The notes below the pieces were generated by a model. The model was not told the origin of the DNA. It was given only the letters and a program-made list of their open reading frames with translations, and made no database searches. A stretch of 64,000 nucleotides of DNA from Staphylococcus sp. NAM3COL9 (lineage in GTDB: Bacteria; Bacillota; Bacilli; Staphylococcales; Staphylococcaceae): positions 1-64,000 of the forward strand of contig NZ_LGPC01000004.1 of assembly GCF_001431205.1 (NCBI RefSeq), written 5' to 3'. Position numbers and translations under genes: made by a program. Below are positions 46,896 to 56,965 of this stretch, piece by piece; the stretch's first letter is position 1; each line of letters starts with the position of its first letter.

Positions 46896-48587
46896 TTGCA
46901 ATTAAATGAAACCAATATCCCTTTCAACCAAGAACAAGATAATAGAACAACAACCGAACCTTTAGAAGTGCATATTCTATTCGGTACTGAAACAGGAAAT
47001 GCTGAAGAAGTAGCCGATCAATTTGAAGCAAAATTAAAGGAACATAATTTAAACGTTCATTTATCGGAGATGGATGATTTCCCTCTAGATGAACTGACAA
47101 ATGTAGATTACCTTTTTGTCATATGCTCTACACAGGGCGTGGGTGAACCTCCAATTAGTGCCATAGATTTTCATGAGTTTATGCACAGTGATAAAGCTCC
47201 ACAATTAGACGCTTTAAACTTCTCAGTGCTCGCACTTGGAGATCAAAATTACCCAGATTTTTGTCAGGCAGGTAAAGATTTTGATGAAATCTTTGGTAAA
47301 CTTGGTGGTCATCGATTAGCTGAGAGAGTAGATTGTGATTTTGATTTTGAAGAAACTTCAGAACAATGGATCGCAGATATGCTAGAGCTATTGACCAATA
47401 TTTCCCCAAACACTGATTCAAATGATGTGATAGACGATGAAGTCACAATTGAAGAACCTCATGGCCAGTATTCTAAATCAAACCCATTTCAAGCTGAAGT
47501 GATAAAAAATAATGTACTGACAGAAGCCAATGCATCACGTGAAGTCAGACATCTTGAATTATCTCTTGAAGGTTATAACGAAACATACGAGCCCGGTGAT
47601 AGTTTAGTAGTGATTCCTGAAAATGACCCTGCTCTTGTTGAACGCTTTATCGATAGTTTAGGCTGGGATGCTGAAACGCTTGTTCATGTTAATAAAGATG
47701 AACAACAATTAACATTAAAAGATGCATTGACACATTACTATGAAATTTCAAAAATAACACCTGCATTAATGAACAGTGCCGCTGAATTATTCAGCAATCC
47801 AATGTTGAACGCAAATGTTCAAAAAAGTGATTGGATTCAAGATTATATTTATGGTCGAGATGTCATCGATTTAATTAAAGACTTTTCACCTGTATCACTT
47901 CAACCAAAAATGTTACCGCAATTATTAAGAAAGTTACCACCAAGAGAGTACTCAATCGCAAGCAGTAACAACGTTAATCCAAACCGTGTACAAATCACAG
48001 TTCGTGTCGTGAAATATGAAGCGCATCGCCGTGAACGTCTAGGCGTTTGTTCCGTTCAACTTGCTGAACGTACACAACCTGGTGATTATATACCTGTTTA
48101 TCTTAAAAAGAATCCAAACTTCAAATTTCCTTATGAAGAAACAACACCGGTTATTATGATTGGTGCTGGAACAGGAATTGCACCATACAGAGCCTATCTA
48201 CAAGAACGTTCACACTTAGATCTTAAAGGCTCACAATGGCTTATTTTTGGCAACCAAAATTATCATACAGATTTCCTTTATCAGAGTGATTTAGAGGGTT
48301 GGCTGAGTGACGGAGTACTCAGTAAATTAGATTTAGCTTTTTCAAGAGATACTGAAACTAAAATTTATGTTCAACATCGTATTGAAGATAATAGTGCTGA
48401 ATTTTATAAATGGATGATAGGGGGCGCTACGATTTATCTATGTGGAAATAAAGATGAAATGGCTTCAGGCGTCCATCAAGCATTAGTGAATGTATTGATT
48501 AAACATGGTGATTACAGTCAAGATACTGCAGAAGACTATTTAAGAGATTTAATTAAAAATCAACGTTATCAACGAGATGTTTATTAG
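46896..48587 (+). CDS. Second CysJ-like sulfite reductase flavoprotein
   Basis: This protein of about 563 residues is a clear paralogue of CysJ at 31476-33299. An FMN domain opens with ILFGTETGNAEEVAD, an FAD domain contains [11 protein letters not shown], and the NADPH domain has GAGTGIAPYRAYL and the final RYQRDVY. It lacks the roughly 50-residue N-terminal extension of the other copy. I prefer the TTG at 46896, which follows GAGGTGA; a GTG nine bases upstream overlaps that site. No hemoprotein gene accompanies it, so its electron acceptor is open. A lone cysJ of this type also exists in S. aureus, which lacks cysI. Confidence 0.88.
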   Translation: MQLNETNIPFNQEQDNRTTTEPLEVHILFGTETGNAEEVADQFEAKLKEHNLNVHLSEMDDFPLDELTNVDYLFVICSTQGVGEPPISAIDFHEFMHSDKAPQLDALNFSVLALGDQNYPDFCQAGKDFDEIFGKLGGHRLAERVDCDFDFEETSEQWIADMLELLTNISPNTDSNDVIDDEVTIEEPHGQYSKSNPFQAEVIKNNVLTEANASREVRHLELSLEGYNETYEPGDSLVVIPENDPALVERFIDSLGWDAETLVHVNKDEQQLTLKDALTHYYEISKITPALMNSAAELFSNPMLNANVQKSDWIQDYIYGRDVIDLIKDFSPVSLQPKMLPQLLRKLPPREYSIASSNNVNPNRVQITVRVVKYEAHRRERLGVCSVQLAERTQPGDYIPVYLKKNPNFKFPYEETTPVIMIGAGTGIAPYRAYLQERSHLDLKGSQWLIFGNQNYHTDFLYQSDLEGWLSDGVLSKLDLAFSRDTETKIYVQHRIEDNSAEFYKWMIGGATIYLCGNKDEMASGVHQALVNVLIKHGDYSQDTAEDYLRDLIKNQRYQRDVY

Positions 48588-48636
48588 TATGTATAAAGTA
48601 TAACTAAGCACAGAACAATTATTTAACTCATATCAA

Positions 48637-48671
48637 AACCCCTTAAACATTTATATTATGCTTAAGGGGTT
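48637..48671. terminator. Bidirectional terminator, lone cysJ-like/fadA
   Basis: AACCCCTTAA (48637-48646) pairs perfectly with TTAAGGGGTT (48662-48671), with an inner CA/TG extension. It lies between the convergent flavoprotein gene and fadA. Confidence 0.9.
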
Positions 48672-48693
48672 ATTTATTACATATTAACTACTT

Positions 48694-49878
48694 TTATCTG
48701 ACATATTCAAAGATGCCAGCAGCACCCATGCCAACGCCAATACACATCGTAACCATGCCATATTTCGTATCTGGCTGTTTCTTCATTTCAGAAAGTAATC
48801 TTCCTACTAACATCGCGCCTGTTGCTCCAAGCGGATGTCCTAGCGAAATTGCACCACCGTTAACATTGGTTTTCTCAATATCTAAACCGGTTTCTCTAAT
48901 AGAGGCTAATGTTTGAGATGCAAATGCTTCGTTTAACTCAACTAAATCAATATCTTTGATATCCAAGTTTGCTAATTTCAACGCTTCTGGAATCGCATAT
49001 GCTGGACCAATTCCCATTAATTTAGGGTCTACGCCCACCGCTTTAAAACCAACAAAGCGTGCGATTGGTTTCACGCCTAATTCTTTCACTTTTTCACCAG
49101 ACATAACTACCACAAACCCTGAACCATCTGTTAAGGGGGCCGAGGATCCTGCGGTCACTGTACCGTCAGCCTTAAACACTGTAGGTAATTTAGCTAAAGC
49201 TTTCTTATTTGTATCTGGTCTGATTAATTCATCGTCTTTAAATACTTCTTTCGAAACGACTGGGCCATTTTGATCATAAGAGACTTTATTCACTTCAATC
49301 GGTATAATTTCGTCCTCAAATTTACCTTCTTGTTGTGCTTTTGTAGCACGTTGATGACTCTGTACTGCATATGCATCTTGGTCTTCTCTTGATACATTGT
49401 AAGTTTCTGCTACCATCTCTGCAGTCAGTCCCATTGGATAAGAAACGCCTGAATCTTCATCTTGTAGAATTGGGTTGTTGGTTGGTTCATTACCACCCAT
49501 TGGTACTGCACTCATTAATTCAACACCCCCAGCTACAAGGATGTCTGCTTGATTCGCGTTAATCTGGTTTGCTGCATGCGCAATCGTTTGAAGACCTGAT
49601 GAACAATAACGGTTGACCGTTTGTCCTGGTACTTCGTTTGGCATGCCTGCAAGTAATGCAATCGTTCTTGCAATATTCTGTCCTTGCAAGCCTTCTGGAA
49701 ATGAATTGCCGACGATAACGTCTTCTACCATGCTAGGATCAAATGAACCTCCAACTCTTTCTAATACGCCTTTTAATACTTTTGCTGCCACTTCATCTGG
49801 TCTTTCGTGAGCCATTGCCCCATTCTTTGCCTTACCAGCTGCTGAACGTCCATAAGCTACAATATATGCATCTCGCAT
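48694..49878 (-). CDS. fadA: Acetyl-CoA acyltransferase (3-ketoacyl-CoA thiolase)
   Basis: FadA cleaves 3-ketoacyl-CoA to acetyl-CoA in the last step of beta-oxidation. The 394-residue thiolase has the nucleophile Cys92 in NRYCSSGLQT, the conserved ELNEAFA, GGAISLGHPLGATGA with the catalytic His, and CIGVGMG with the second catalytic Cys. It is the last gene of the fad operon, 32 bases behind fadB. Confidence 0.95.
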   Translation of the reverse strand: MRDAYIVAYGRSAAGKAKNGAMAHERPDEVAAKVLKGVLERVGGSFDPSMVEDVIVGNSFPEGLQGQNIARTIALLAGMPNEVPGQTVNRYCSSGLQTIAHAANQINANQADILVAGGVELMSAVPMGGNEPTNNPILQDEDSGVSYPMGLTAEMVAETYNVSREDQDAYAVQSHQRATKAQQEGKFEDEIIPIEVNKVSYDQNGPVVSKEVFKDDELIRPDTNKKALAKLPTVFKADGTVTAGSSAPLTDGSGFVVVMSGEKVKELGVKPIARFVGFKAVGVDPKLMGIGPAYAIPEALKLANLDIKDIDLVELNEAFASQTLASIRETGLDIEKTNVNGGAISLGHPLGATGAMLVGRLLSEMKKQPDTKYGMVTMCIGVGMGAAGIFEYVR

Positions 49879-49910
49879 TTAAGTTCACCCTTTCTTTTTA
49901 CTCTCAATTA

Positions 49911-52169
49911 TTAATTGCGTAGTGGTTTTCCTTTTGCTAACATGTGTGAAATTCTGTCATACGTTTTTTTATTTTGTAAAAGCTCTAAAAATCTTTCTTT
50001 TTCAAGTGTCTGTATATATCTTTGATTCACGTATGTGTTACGTGGAATGTCACCGCCCGCTAATACTTCTGCCACTTTTAACGTAATTTCATAATCGTAG
50101 TCACTGATAAAGTTACCCATACGTTGTGCATCTAACTGACCTTCAGCTAATGCCTTAAAGTCTTTGCCTAAAGCAATGTATTGTGATTTTGGTGTAGGCA
50201 CGTAATTTGTTTCTGATTCATAACGTGCTCTATTTAATGCAACTTCAACACGTCTTTCAGTATTCAAGATCACAGTATCTGTTTCTCTCAAATAACCATA
50301 TTTCACTGCTTCATATGCATTTGTTGAAACTTTTGCGAAACCAACTTGCATTAATATTCTAGTAATTGAATCTTGTTTATCATTCTTTTTATGATTTGTA
50401 CGCAATACTCTATCCGTTAATTCTGCGAGTCCACCACCAGCTGGTAGTATGCCTACGCCTGTCTCGACAAGCCCGATATAAGTTTCACTTGCAGCTACCG
50501 CAAACGGGGAATGAAGTACAAGTTCACAGCCACCACCTAACGCCCTGCCTTGAACTGCAGTAACAACTGGTTTCAATGCATGTTTCAGTCTAGTGAAAAT
50601 ATAATGTAGCTTTTCGACCATGACACCTACTTCGGATACAACGCGATTTTCTTCGTGTGCTTTTTTCATTTGATACAAATTCGCACCGACACTAAAGTTT
50701 TTTCCGCCTGCATAAATGACCATGCTACTATAATCTTCATCTTCTAATTTGTTAATAGATTCTAATAAATCATCAAGAAATCCATCAGTAATCACGTTGT
50801 TTTTACTTTGTAATTTTAAAAGCAATTGATCTTTATTTGCTACCGATAAGTTAGAATCTGCTCTTTCCCAAATCTCTTGGTCAATATACTCTGCTACTGG
50901 TGTAACACGTTCAATAGATTCACCTTCACTGTAGAATGGTTCATTGCGTTGTTCTATCCAATCTGGAAGTAAGCCTAATTCTTCTTTCATGCGTGACTTC
51001 ACACGCTCAAAGCCCATTAAGTCCCACAATTGGAATGGTCCTTGCTTCCAGTTAAAGCCCCATACTATGGCACGATCAATATCTTTAAAATCTATTGCTG
51101 CTTTAGGCACATTAATTGCTGAATAATAGAAATTATTTCTCAATGTTTCCCATAAAAAGATCCCAGCATCATCTTGTGCATTAAAGATAACATCTAAGTT
51201 CGAAGCCAAGTCTTTACTAAATTTACCCAAAATCTCTAATTGTGGTGTTTGTGGTGGCACATAGTCATTTTGTTCTGAATCAAAAACAAAACGTTTTTTA
51301 TCTACTTTTTTATAAAATCCTTGTTTCGTTTTATTACCTAACGCACCTTTTGCCGCTAATTTTTCCGATAGTGTTACATCGTGGAAAAATGGTTGTTCAT
51401 CTGGCACGTTTTGCATGCCTTTAATTACTGTCATAGCAATATCAAGACCAACTAAATCTGATAAACCATATGTTCCCATTTTTGGTCGTCCAATACTAAG
51501 ACCAGTTAAAGCATCCACCTCTGTAATAGAAAATGCCTGGTTTTCTGCTCTGTACATAATGTCATTCATCGTTTGTGTACCGACACGGTTAGCCACAAAG
51601 CCTGGCACATCATTTGCGACGATGACACCTTTACCTAATACGTCTTCTGCAAATGTTTGCACACGTGCCACTACTGTTTTAGACGTTTTTTCATTTGGAA
51701 TTACTTCGACTAACTTCATAATGCGTGGTGGATTAAAGAAATGCATTCCGAAAAATCGGGCTTTATCTTTTGGTTCAAATACATCTGCAATCGATTCTAT
51801 TGGAATACCTGATGTGTTCGTCGCAAATATAGCATCTTCTTTTGCTACACCTTTCACTTTATCCCAAACTTGATGTTTAATATCCACTTCTTCTTTTACT
51901 GCTTCAATATAAATGTCAGCGTCATCTTGCTCCACCAAATCTTCATTAAAATTGCCATAAGTTAAATTTGAGGCAAAGGCTAAATCAAATAGTTGTGGAC
52001 GCTTTGGATTTGTTATGATTTCATATGCTTTTTTGGAAATTTTATTAGGTTCATTCTCATCAATCACAATATCTAATAATTTTACTTTTAAACCTGCGTT
52101 GACAAGGAGCGCAGCGATTTGACTACCCATCGTACCTGCACCTAACACAGTTGCTTTTCTTATCGTCAT
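49911..52169 (-). CDS. fadB: 3-hydroxyacyl-CoA dehydrogenase / enoyl-CoA hydratase fusion
   Basis: This 752-residue protein carries a 3-hydroxyacyl-CoA dehydrogenase first: NAD-binding VLGAGTMGSQIA at 8-19, FGMHFFNPPRIMKLVE and NDVPGFVANRV in the N-terminal 300 residues. A crotonase-type hydratase follows (GKNFSVGANL, GRALGGGCELVLHS, GVGILPAGGG). This domain order is the reverse of E. coli FadB and normal for Firmicutes. It performs steps two and three of beta-oxidation, between fadE and fadA. Confidence 0.94.
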   Translation of the reverse strand: MTIRKATVLGAGTMGSQIAALLVNAGLKVKLLDIVIDENEPNKISKKAYEIITNPKRPQLFDLAFASNLTYGNFNEDLVEQDDADIYIEAVKEEVDIKHQVWDKVKGVAKEDAIFATNTSGIPIESIADVFEPKDKARFFGMHFFNPPRIMKLVEVIPNEKTSKTVVARVQTFAEDVLGKGVIVANDVPGFVANRVGTQTMNDIMYRAENQAFSITEVDALTGLSIGRPKMGTYGLSDLVGLDIAMTVIKGMQNVPDEQPFFHDVTLSEKLAAKGALGNKTKQGFYKKVDKKRFVFDSEQNDYVPPQTPQLEILGKFSKDLASNLDVIFNAQDDAGIFLWETLRNNFYYSAINVPKAAIDFKDIDRAIVWGFNWKQGPFQLWDLMGFERVKSRMKEELGLLPDWIEQRNEPFYSEGESIERVTPVAEYIDQEIWERADSNLSVANKDQLLLKLQSKNNVITDGFLDDLLESINKLEDEDYSSMVIYAGGKNFSVGANLYQMKKAHEENRVVSEVGVMVEKLHYIFTRLKHALKPVVTAVQGRALGGGCELVLHSPFAVAASETYIGLVETGVGILPAGGGLAELTDRVLRTNHKKNDKQDSITRILMQVGFAKVSTNAYEAVKYGYLRETDTVILNTERRVEVALNRARYESETNYVPTPKSQYIALGKDFKALAEGQLDAQRMGNFISDYDYEITLKVAEVLAGGDIPRNTYVNQRYIQTLEKERFLELLQNKKTYDRISHMLAKGKPLRN

Positions 52170-52219
52170 ACTAAAACCTCCAACTTTTTTTCTATATCTT
52201 CAATTGTTCATGCTTTATA

Positions 52220-53428
52220 TTAAATAAATGCTGAATCTCCTGTGATTGCTCTGCCAATTACGAGTGCATTGATTTCATGTGTACCTTCATATGTGTAAAT
52301 CGCTTCGGCGTCCGCAAAGAATCTTGCAATGTCATACTCTCCAGCTAAAATACCGTTCCCACCATGCACGCCACGGCCCATTGATACAGTTTCTCTTAAT
52401 CTCAAAGCGTTCATCATTTTAGCTGTTGATGTTGCAACTTCATCATATTCACCTTTGGATTGCATACGTGCAAGTTGTGCACATGTTGCCATAGCCTGCG
52501 CTAAGTTACCTTGCATCATGGCTAGTTTTTCTTGAATCAATTGGAATTTACTAATTTCTTTACCAAACTGTTTACGTTGCGTTACGTAGTCTGTCGTAGC
52601 TTTTAATGCGCCTGCCATCGCTCCTGTTGCCATGTATGCAACACCAGCACGAGTAGAATATAATACTTTCGCAATATCCTTAAAGCTGTTAATATTTTGC
52701 AGTCTTTGTTCTTCTTTGACTACAACATTTTTCAAACGAATTTTTGCGTTAGGAACGATACGGAGTGCAATTTTATTTTCAATAAGTTCGATTTCTACGC
52801 CTTCTTGGCTAGGTTCGATAATGAAGCCTTTAGGTTTACCAGTGTCTACATCTACTGCATATACTGGAATCACATCGGCTACATTTGCACCACCGATCCA
52901 TTTTTTCTCCCCATTAATAACCCATTGATCACCTTCACGTTTTGCAGTAGTTTCTAATCCACCTGCGACATCAGAGCCATGTTCTGGTTCTGTTAATGCA
53001 AAGCACGTACGTAATTCATGTGATTGTAATTTTGGTAAATAATAAGCTTGTTGTTCTTTACTACCACCAAACCAAAACGAATTATGACCTAAGCCTTGAT
53101 GCACACCTAGTAAAGTCGCTAAAGATACATCAAATTTAGCTATTGTGTAAGACATAAAGAATTGGAATAATTGGCTGGGTGTTTTTTCACCTTCACGACC
53201 TTCAAATAGTAACGGATTTTGGAAATAGTTTAGTTTGCCCAATTCTTCAAAATAGTCTTCTGGTTCAGTGGCATTTAACCAATGCTCATTAACTGAATCT
53301 CTATATTTTTCTTCTAACATATCATTAAGCTGTTTTAATAATTTAACTTCTCCTTCAGTTAAATCTTTCGCAATACTTAAAATATCCTCTGGATATAGTG
53401 CTTTGATTACTTCTTCTTTTGTTGGCAT
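52220..53428 (-). CDS. fadE: Acyl-CoA dehydrogenase
   Basis: FadE introduces the first double bond into acyl-CoA with FAD. The 402 residues begin MPTKEEVIKALYPEDI; I chose this ATG because GGAGGT precedes it, rather than a start 15 codons upstream. Family signatures are CFALTEPEHGSDVAG, a WVINGEKKWIGGA strand pair, RKQFGKEISKFQ, and the catalytic Glu in the C-terminal YEGTHEINALVIGRAITG. It sits between fadD and fadB. Confidence 0.94.
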   Translation of the reverse strand: MPTKEEVIKALYPEDILSIAKDLTEGEVKLLKQLNDMLEEKYRDSVNEHWLNATEPEDYFEELGKLNYFQNPLLFEGREGEKTPSQLFQFFMSYTIAKFDVSLATLLGVHQGLGHNSFWFGGSKEQQAYYLPKLQSHELRTCFALTEPEHGSDVAGGLETTAKREGDQWVINGEKKWIGGANVADVIPVYAVDVDTGKPKGFIIEPSQEGVEIELIENKIALRIVPNAKIRLKNVVVKEEQRLQNINSFKDIAKVLYSTRAGVAYMATGAMAGALKATTDYVTQRKQFGKEISKFQLIQEKLAMMQGNLAQAMATCAQLARMQSKGEYDEVATSTAKMMNALRLRETVSMGRGVHGGNGILAGEYDIARFFADAEAIYTYEGTHEINALVIGRAITGDSAFI

Positions 53429-53496
53429 AATTAAAACCTCCACTTTAATGTTAACGTTTACAAAATTTGTCAAAAAATTTATAAAACATAAGTTAT

Positions 53497-55023
53497 TTAA
53501 ACTAATTCATCACCTTGTTGACGCGCTTTGTCAGCTTTACTATTCATCTTCTTCTGTAACTCTAACTTATCTGGTTTTGAAGTTGAGTTCAGTGGAATAT
53601 TTGTTAATTTTAAATACATTCTCGGAATCTTATATCCAGCTATGTGTTCTCTCATGTGCTCGTCTAATTTTTGTTCAAAGTCTGGATCATCTTCAGCCAA
53701 TACTACTGCTGCTGAAACAGATTCTCCATATTTTGGACTTTCATAGCTCACTACTACACCTTGCGCGACTAATGGATGTGTTGCTAAGACCGCTTCTACT
53801 TCAGAAGGCAGTACATTTTCACCACCAGTGATAATCATTTCTTTACGTCGATCAACGATATAAATATCGCCATCTTCGTCTATTTTTGCTAAATCTCCTG
53901 TTAAGAAATAGTCATCCATAAAATTTTTAGCTGTTTCTTCAGGTTTTTTCCAATAACCGGGTGTAACATTATTACCCCTTATAGCTAATTCACCAATTTC
54001 TCCAGTTTGTACATCTTCAAATTCGTCATTTAAAATGCGGTAGTCCACGAACATGACGGGCTGTCCAATACTCCCAGGCTTTGTAGTACCATTTTCTGGT
54101 GTATTAACCATCGTGAGTGGTGCTTCCGTTAAACCGTAACCATTAATGATAGATAAACCCATGCTGTTAAATTTCTTTTGCACAGCTGGTAGTGGCGCAG
54201 ATCCACCTTGAAGTAAGAATTCAATATTATTGAAATTTTTAACATCAAAATTTTCAGCAACTAACATTGCATAATACATCGTTGGGATCTGTATTAAATA
54301 ATCGGGTTTGTAATGTGCCATGAGATCATTCAGTGCTTCACCATTGAAATAACGTTGTATAATCAGCGTGCCACCTGCCATTAACAATGGTAACGTCAAA
54401 TCATTAAAGCCTAATATATGAAACATTGGTGTCGAAACAATTGTTTTATACGTAGAATTTATTTTATAAGTGAGCGCCGTGTTTATTGGATTACTGACGA
54501 AAGTTTCATACGTAAACATAACGCCTTTAGGTAATCCTGTTGTACCACTCGTGTACATTAACGCTGCTAAATCATCTTTTTCTACATTTACCGTTTTGAA
54601 CGGACGGTGATTGTTGGGATCCACTATATCATCATATTGCTCGGAATCAACATCCATATGAATAAGTTCGTCTGCAATGCCTTCTAAACTTGATAAATGT
54701 TTTGCTGAATAGAAGATCAATTTTACATCGGAATCTTTAATCACACTTTCAATTTCCTGTGTTTTTAAGCGCCAATTCATTGGTAAATATACTGCACCTA
54801 TTTTGAATGTAGCGAATAGTAAATCTAGTATAGCGACATCGTTTGGTGAGAAAATACCAACGACATCCCCACGTTCTATGCCTTGATCTTGTAAATGATT
54901 TGCTAAATTTTCTGCACGTTTATTTAAATCTTGATATGTCCATTCAGTACCTTTAAATGGATCGATAATTGCTGGCTTTTCTTCATCAAATACTGCTCTC
55001 GTTTTAATCCAGTCGTAATTCAT
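53497..55023 (-). CDS. fadD: Long-chain acyl-CoA synthetase
   Basis: This 508-residue AMP-forming ligase activates fatty acids for the cycle. The P-loop YTSGTTGLPKG is at 157-167, INGYGLTE lies in the middle, TGDLAKIDEDGDIYIVDRRKEMI in the hinge, and a C-terminal Lys-containing LNSTSKPDKLEL closes it. The usual catalytic GK near the end reads SKPDK, still with a lysine. It lies between fadX and fadE. Confidence 0.92.
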   Translation of the reverse strand: MNYDWIKTRAVFDEEKPAIIDPFKGTEWTYQDLNKRAENLANHLQDQGIERGDVVGIFSPNDVAILDLLFATFKIGAVYLPMNWRLKTQEIESVIKDSDVKLIFYSAKHLSSLEGIADELIHMDVDSEQYDDIVDPNNHRPFKTVNVEKDDLAALMYTSGTTGLPKGVMFTYETFVSNPINTALTYKINSTYKTIVSTPMFHILGFNDLTLPLLMAGGTLIIQRYFNGEALNDLMAHYKPDYLIQIPTMYYAMLVAENFDVKNFNNIEFLLQGGSAPLPAVQKKFNSMGLSIINGYGLTEAPLTMVNTPENGTTKPGSIGQPVMFVDYRILNDEFEDVQTGEIGELAIRGNNVTPGYWKKPEETAKNFMDDYFLTGDLAKIDEDGDIYIVDRRKEMIITGGENVLPSEVEAVLATHPLVAQGVVVSYESPKYGESVSAAVVLAEDDPDFEQKLDEHMREHIAGYKIPRMYLKLTNIPLNSTSKPDKLELQKKMNSKADKARQQGDELV

Positions 55024-55041
55024 ATTTTTCTCCCCCTTAAT

Positions 55042-56616
55042 TTAAATACGATCTTCCGACTTAATTACCTGAGACAGACCTCCCCATGTGTTTTGATAGA
55101 TATCACTCTGTGTTATGTTGACCTCTTCAGAAATGATTGGTTGAAACTCCATATTTGCTAAAATATCTCGTTCTAAATCTAAACCAGGTGCAATTTCAAT
55201 TAATTTAATACCTTTGTCCGTCAGTTCAAATACTGCGCGTTCAGTAACAAAATAAACTTCCTGTGCTAATTTTTGTGCATTTTCAACATTAAAATCTATG
55301 TTGCCAACTTGTTTTACAAATTTAGGTGACTTACCTTGTGTTTCCACTTGGGCTTCACCATTCGCGAAATTTAGTTGACCCCCAACAACCATTGAAGCTG
55401 AAAAAACAATTCTTTTAACTGATTGGCTAATATCAATAAAACCACCACAGCCATTCATTTTGTCTCCAAATTTAGATACATTAACATTGCCATATTGATC
55501 TACTTCAGCAAAGCTTAGAAATGCAACATCTATGCCATCGTTATAAATAAAATCCCATGTTAGCTCATGTCTCATACGTGCACTTAGATTGTAGTTCATA
55601 CCAAAGTAATTACCGCTACTAATCAATCCACCAAAAATGCCTGTATCTATATTCGTTTGAACTAAATGGTTGGCTTGCTCCTCTTCTAAAACATTCGACA
55701 ATTCATTATTAATGCCAAAACCAATACTGATTACGTCTCCCTCAAGTAAAAATTGAGCTGCACGTCTCAAAATCACTTTACGGGTGCCTAATGCTATATA
55801 TGGCTCTCGCATCTCAGTAATCTGATAATGTCCTGAAAGTGCTGGGTCATATTGTGTTTGGACAACCTGTCTATGATATTTCGGATTACTATTAACTACA
55901 ACATAATCTACAAGTTTACCTGGAATAAATACATCGCTCGGATTGAAACGCCCACTTTGGATTACTGCTTTCACTTGCACAATCACTTTACCTTTATTCT
56001 TATGTGTAGCTGCTGCAACACTGTACCCCTCTCCAAGGTGCGCTTCATGAGTCATATAAATATTACCTTCTGTATCGGCATATGTACCTCGTAACAATGC
56101 GACATCAATTTCTGGAAAATCATAATTTAAATATGTTTCTCCCTTGATCTCAATTAAAGATACTAAGTCCTCTGTCGTACGTGTATTTACTTTGCCACCA
56201 GAATATCTAGGATCGATATTTGTATTAAGTCCAATCTTAGTAATTGTTCCTGGTGAAGCATATGTTTTACTACGATAATGCGTTGTAATAACACCTTGAG
56301 GTACGTAATAGGCTTCAATACCATTATTGCGCATTGCATTGATTGTCTTAGGTGAACCAGTAATAATACTTGTAATTAATCGTTTGATCATACCTCTTGA
56401 GACAAAAGAATCTAAATCATAACTGTCACCACGATAATCACTAATATCGTTTGCCAACATAAAAGTGAAGGCTTTAGGTGTTTGATACTCATCATACTGA
56501 TCGACTAATGTTTTAAGAATTTCAGCTGGTAAGTTAGCCGTTGATAATGCTGCTAGGGCTATCACATCATCTTCATTAATGATGTCTTTCAAATCTGAAA
56601 ACGGAATAATTTTCAT
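55042..56616 (-). CDS. fadX: Acyl-CoA:acetate/acetoacetate CoA-transferase
   Basis: FadX moves CoA between acyl-CoA and short acids, and is the first gene of the operon. The 524 residues contain both halves of a family I CoA-transferase fused in one chain. The N-terminal half starts IPFSDLKDIINEDDVIAL and holds LRGTYADTEGN; the C-terminal half has ISIGFGINNELSNVLEEE. Where family enzymes carry the catalytic Glu in an E-x-G-x-x-G-G motif I read Asp324 in DTGIFGG, which needs alignment. The ATG is preceded by a weak site. Confidence 0.88.
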   Translation of the reverse strand: MKIIPFSDLKDIINEDDVIALAALSTANLPAEILKTLVDQYDEYQTPKAFTFMLANDISDYRGDSYDLDSFVSRGMIKRLITSIITGSPKTINAMRNNGIEAYYVPQGVITTHYRSKTYASPGTITKIGLNTNIDPRYSGGKVNTRTTEDLVSLIEIKGETYLNYDFPEIDVALLRGTYADTEGNIYMTHEAHLGEGYSVAAATHKNKGKVIVQVKAVIQSGRFNPSDVFIPGKLVDYVVVNSNPKYHRQVVQTQYDPALSGHYQITEMREPYIALGTRKVILRRAAQFLLEGDVISIGFGINNELSNVLEEEQANHLVQTNIDTGIFGGLISSGNYFGMNYNLSARMRHELTWDFIYNDGIDVAFLSFAEVDQYGNVNVSKFGDKMNGCGGFIDISQSVKRIVFSASMVVGGQLNFANGEAQVETQGKSPKFVKQVGNIDFNVENAQKLAQEVYFVTERAVFELTDKGIKLIEIAPGLDLERDILANMEFQPIISEEVNITQSDIYQNTWGGLSQVIKSEDRI

Positions 56617-56814
56617 ACTTGCGACTCCTATCCTTATTTAATAAGACTATTTTATCTATCATTTCCCCTTTGAAAAATCTCTCCTTTTCAATACATGTAA
56701 GCCCTTACATGTAATATACCATCATTCTTGAAAATTATGCAAAAATTTATTATTTTTCATAAAATTTAATTAATAAACAGGTTAATGGTAGCCTCATATT
56801 AGGACATTAAAAAA
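56617..56814. promoter_or_regulatory. fad operon control region with 22-bp palindrome
   Basis: Upstream of fadX lies a perfect palindrome: TACATGTAAG (56692-56701), CC, CTTACATGTA (56704-56713). It sits 75-97 bases before the start codon, at the likely promoter. It looks like an operator for a dimeric repressor, perhaps a TetR-type regulator sensing acyl-CoA; no regulator gene adjoins. The rest of the gap holds nothing else I can name. Confidence 0.6.
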
Positions 56815-56857
56815 TCCCTTCAAGCACCACATTTTTTCAGCGCGTACTTTGAAGGGA
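56815..56857 (-). terminator. Terminator after the universal stress protein gene
   Basis: TCCCTTCAA (56815-56823) pairs with TTGAAGGGA (56849-56857). On the minus strand a run of T follows. It is about 110 bases past the stress protein stop and separates it from the fad promoter. Confidence 0.7.
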
Positions 56858-56965
56858 GAGTGGGGAGAGTATACCTTTATGAAATTATAGTTATTGTTAG
56901 GTCAGTATATATTAAAAAATTAGGACATGATACTTAGTGTAATAGGGTTTCCATGCTCTTTATTC

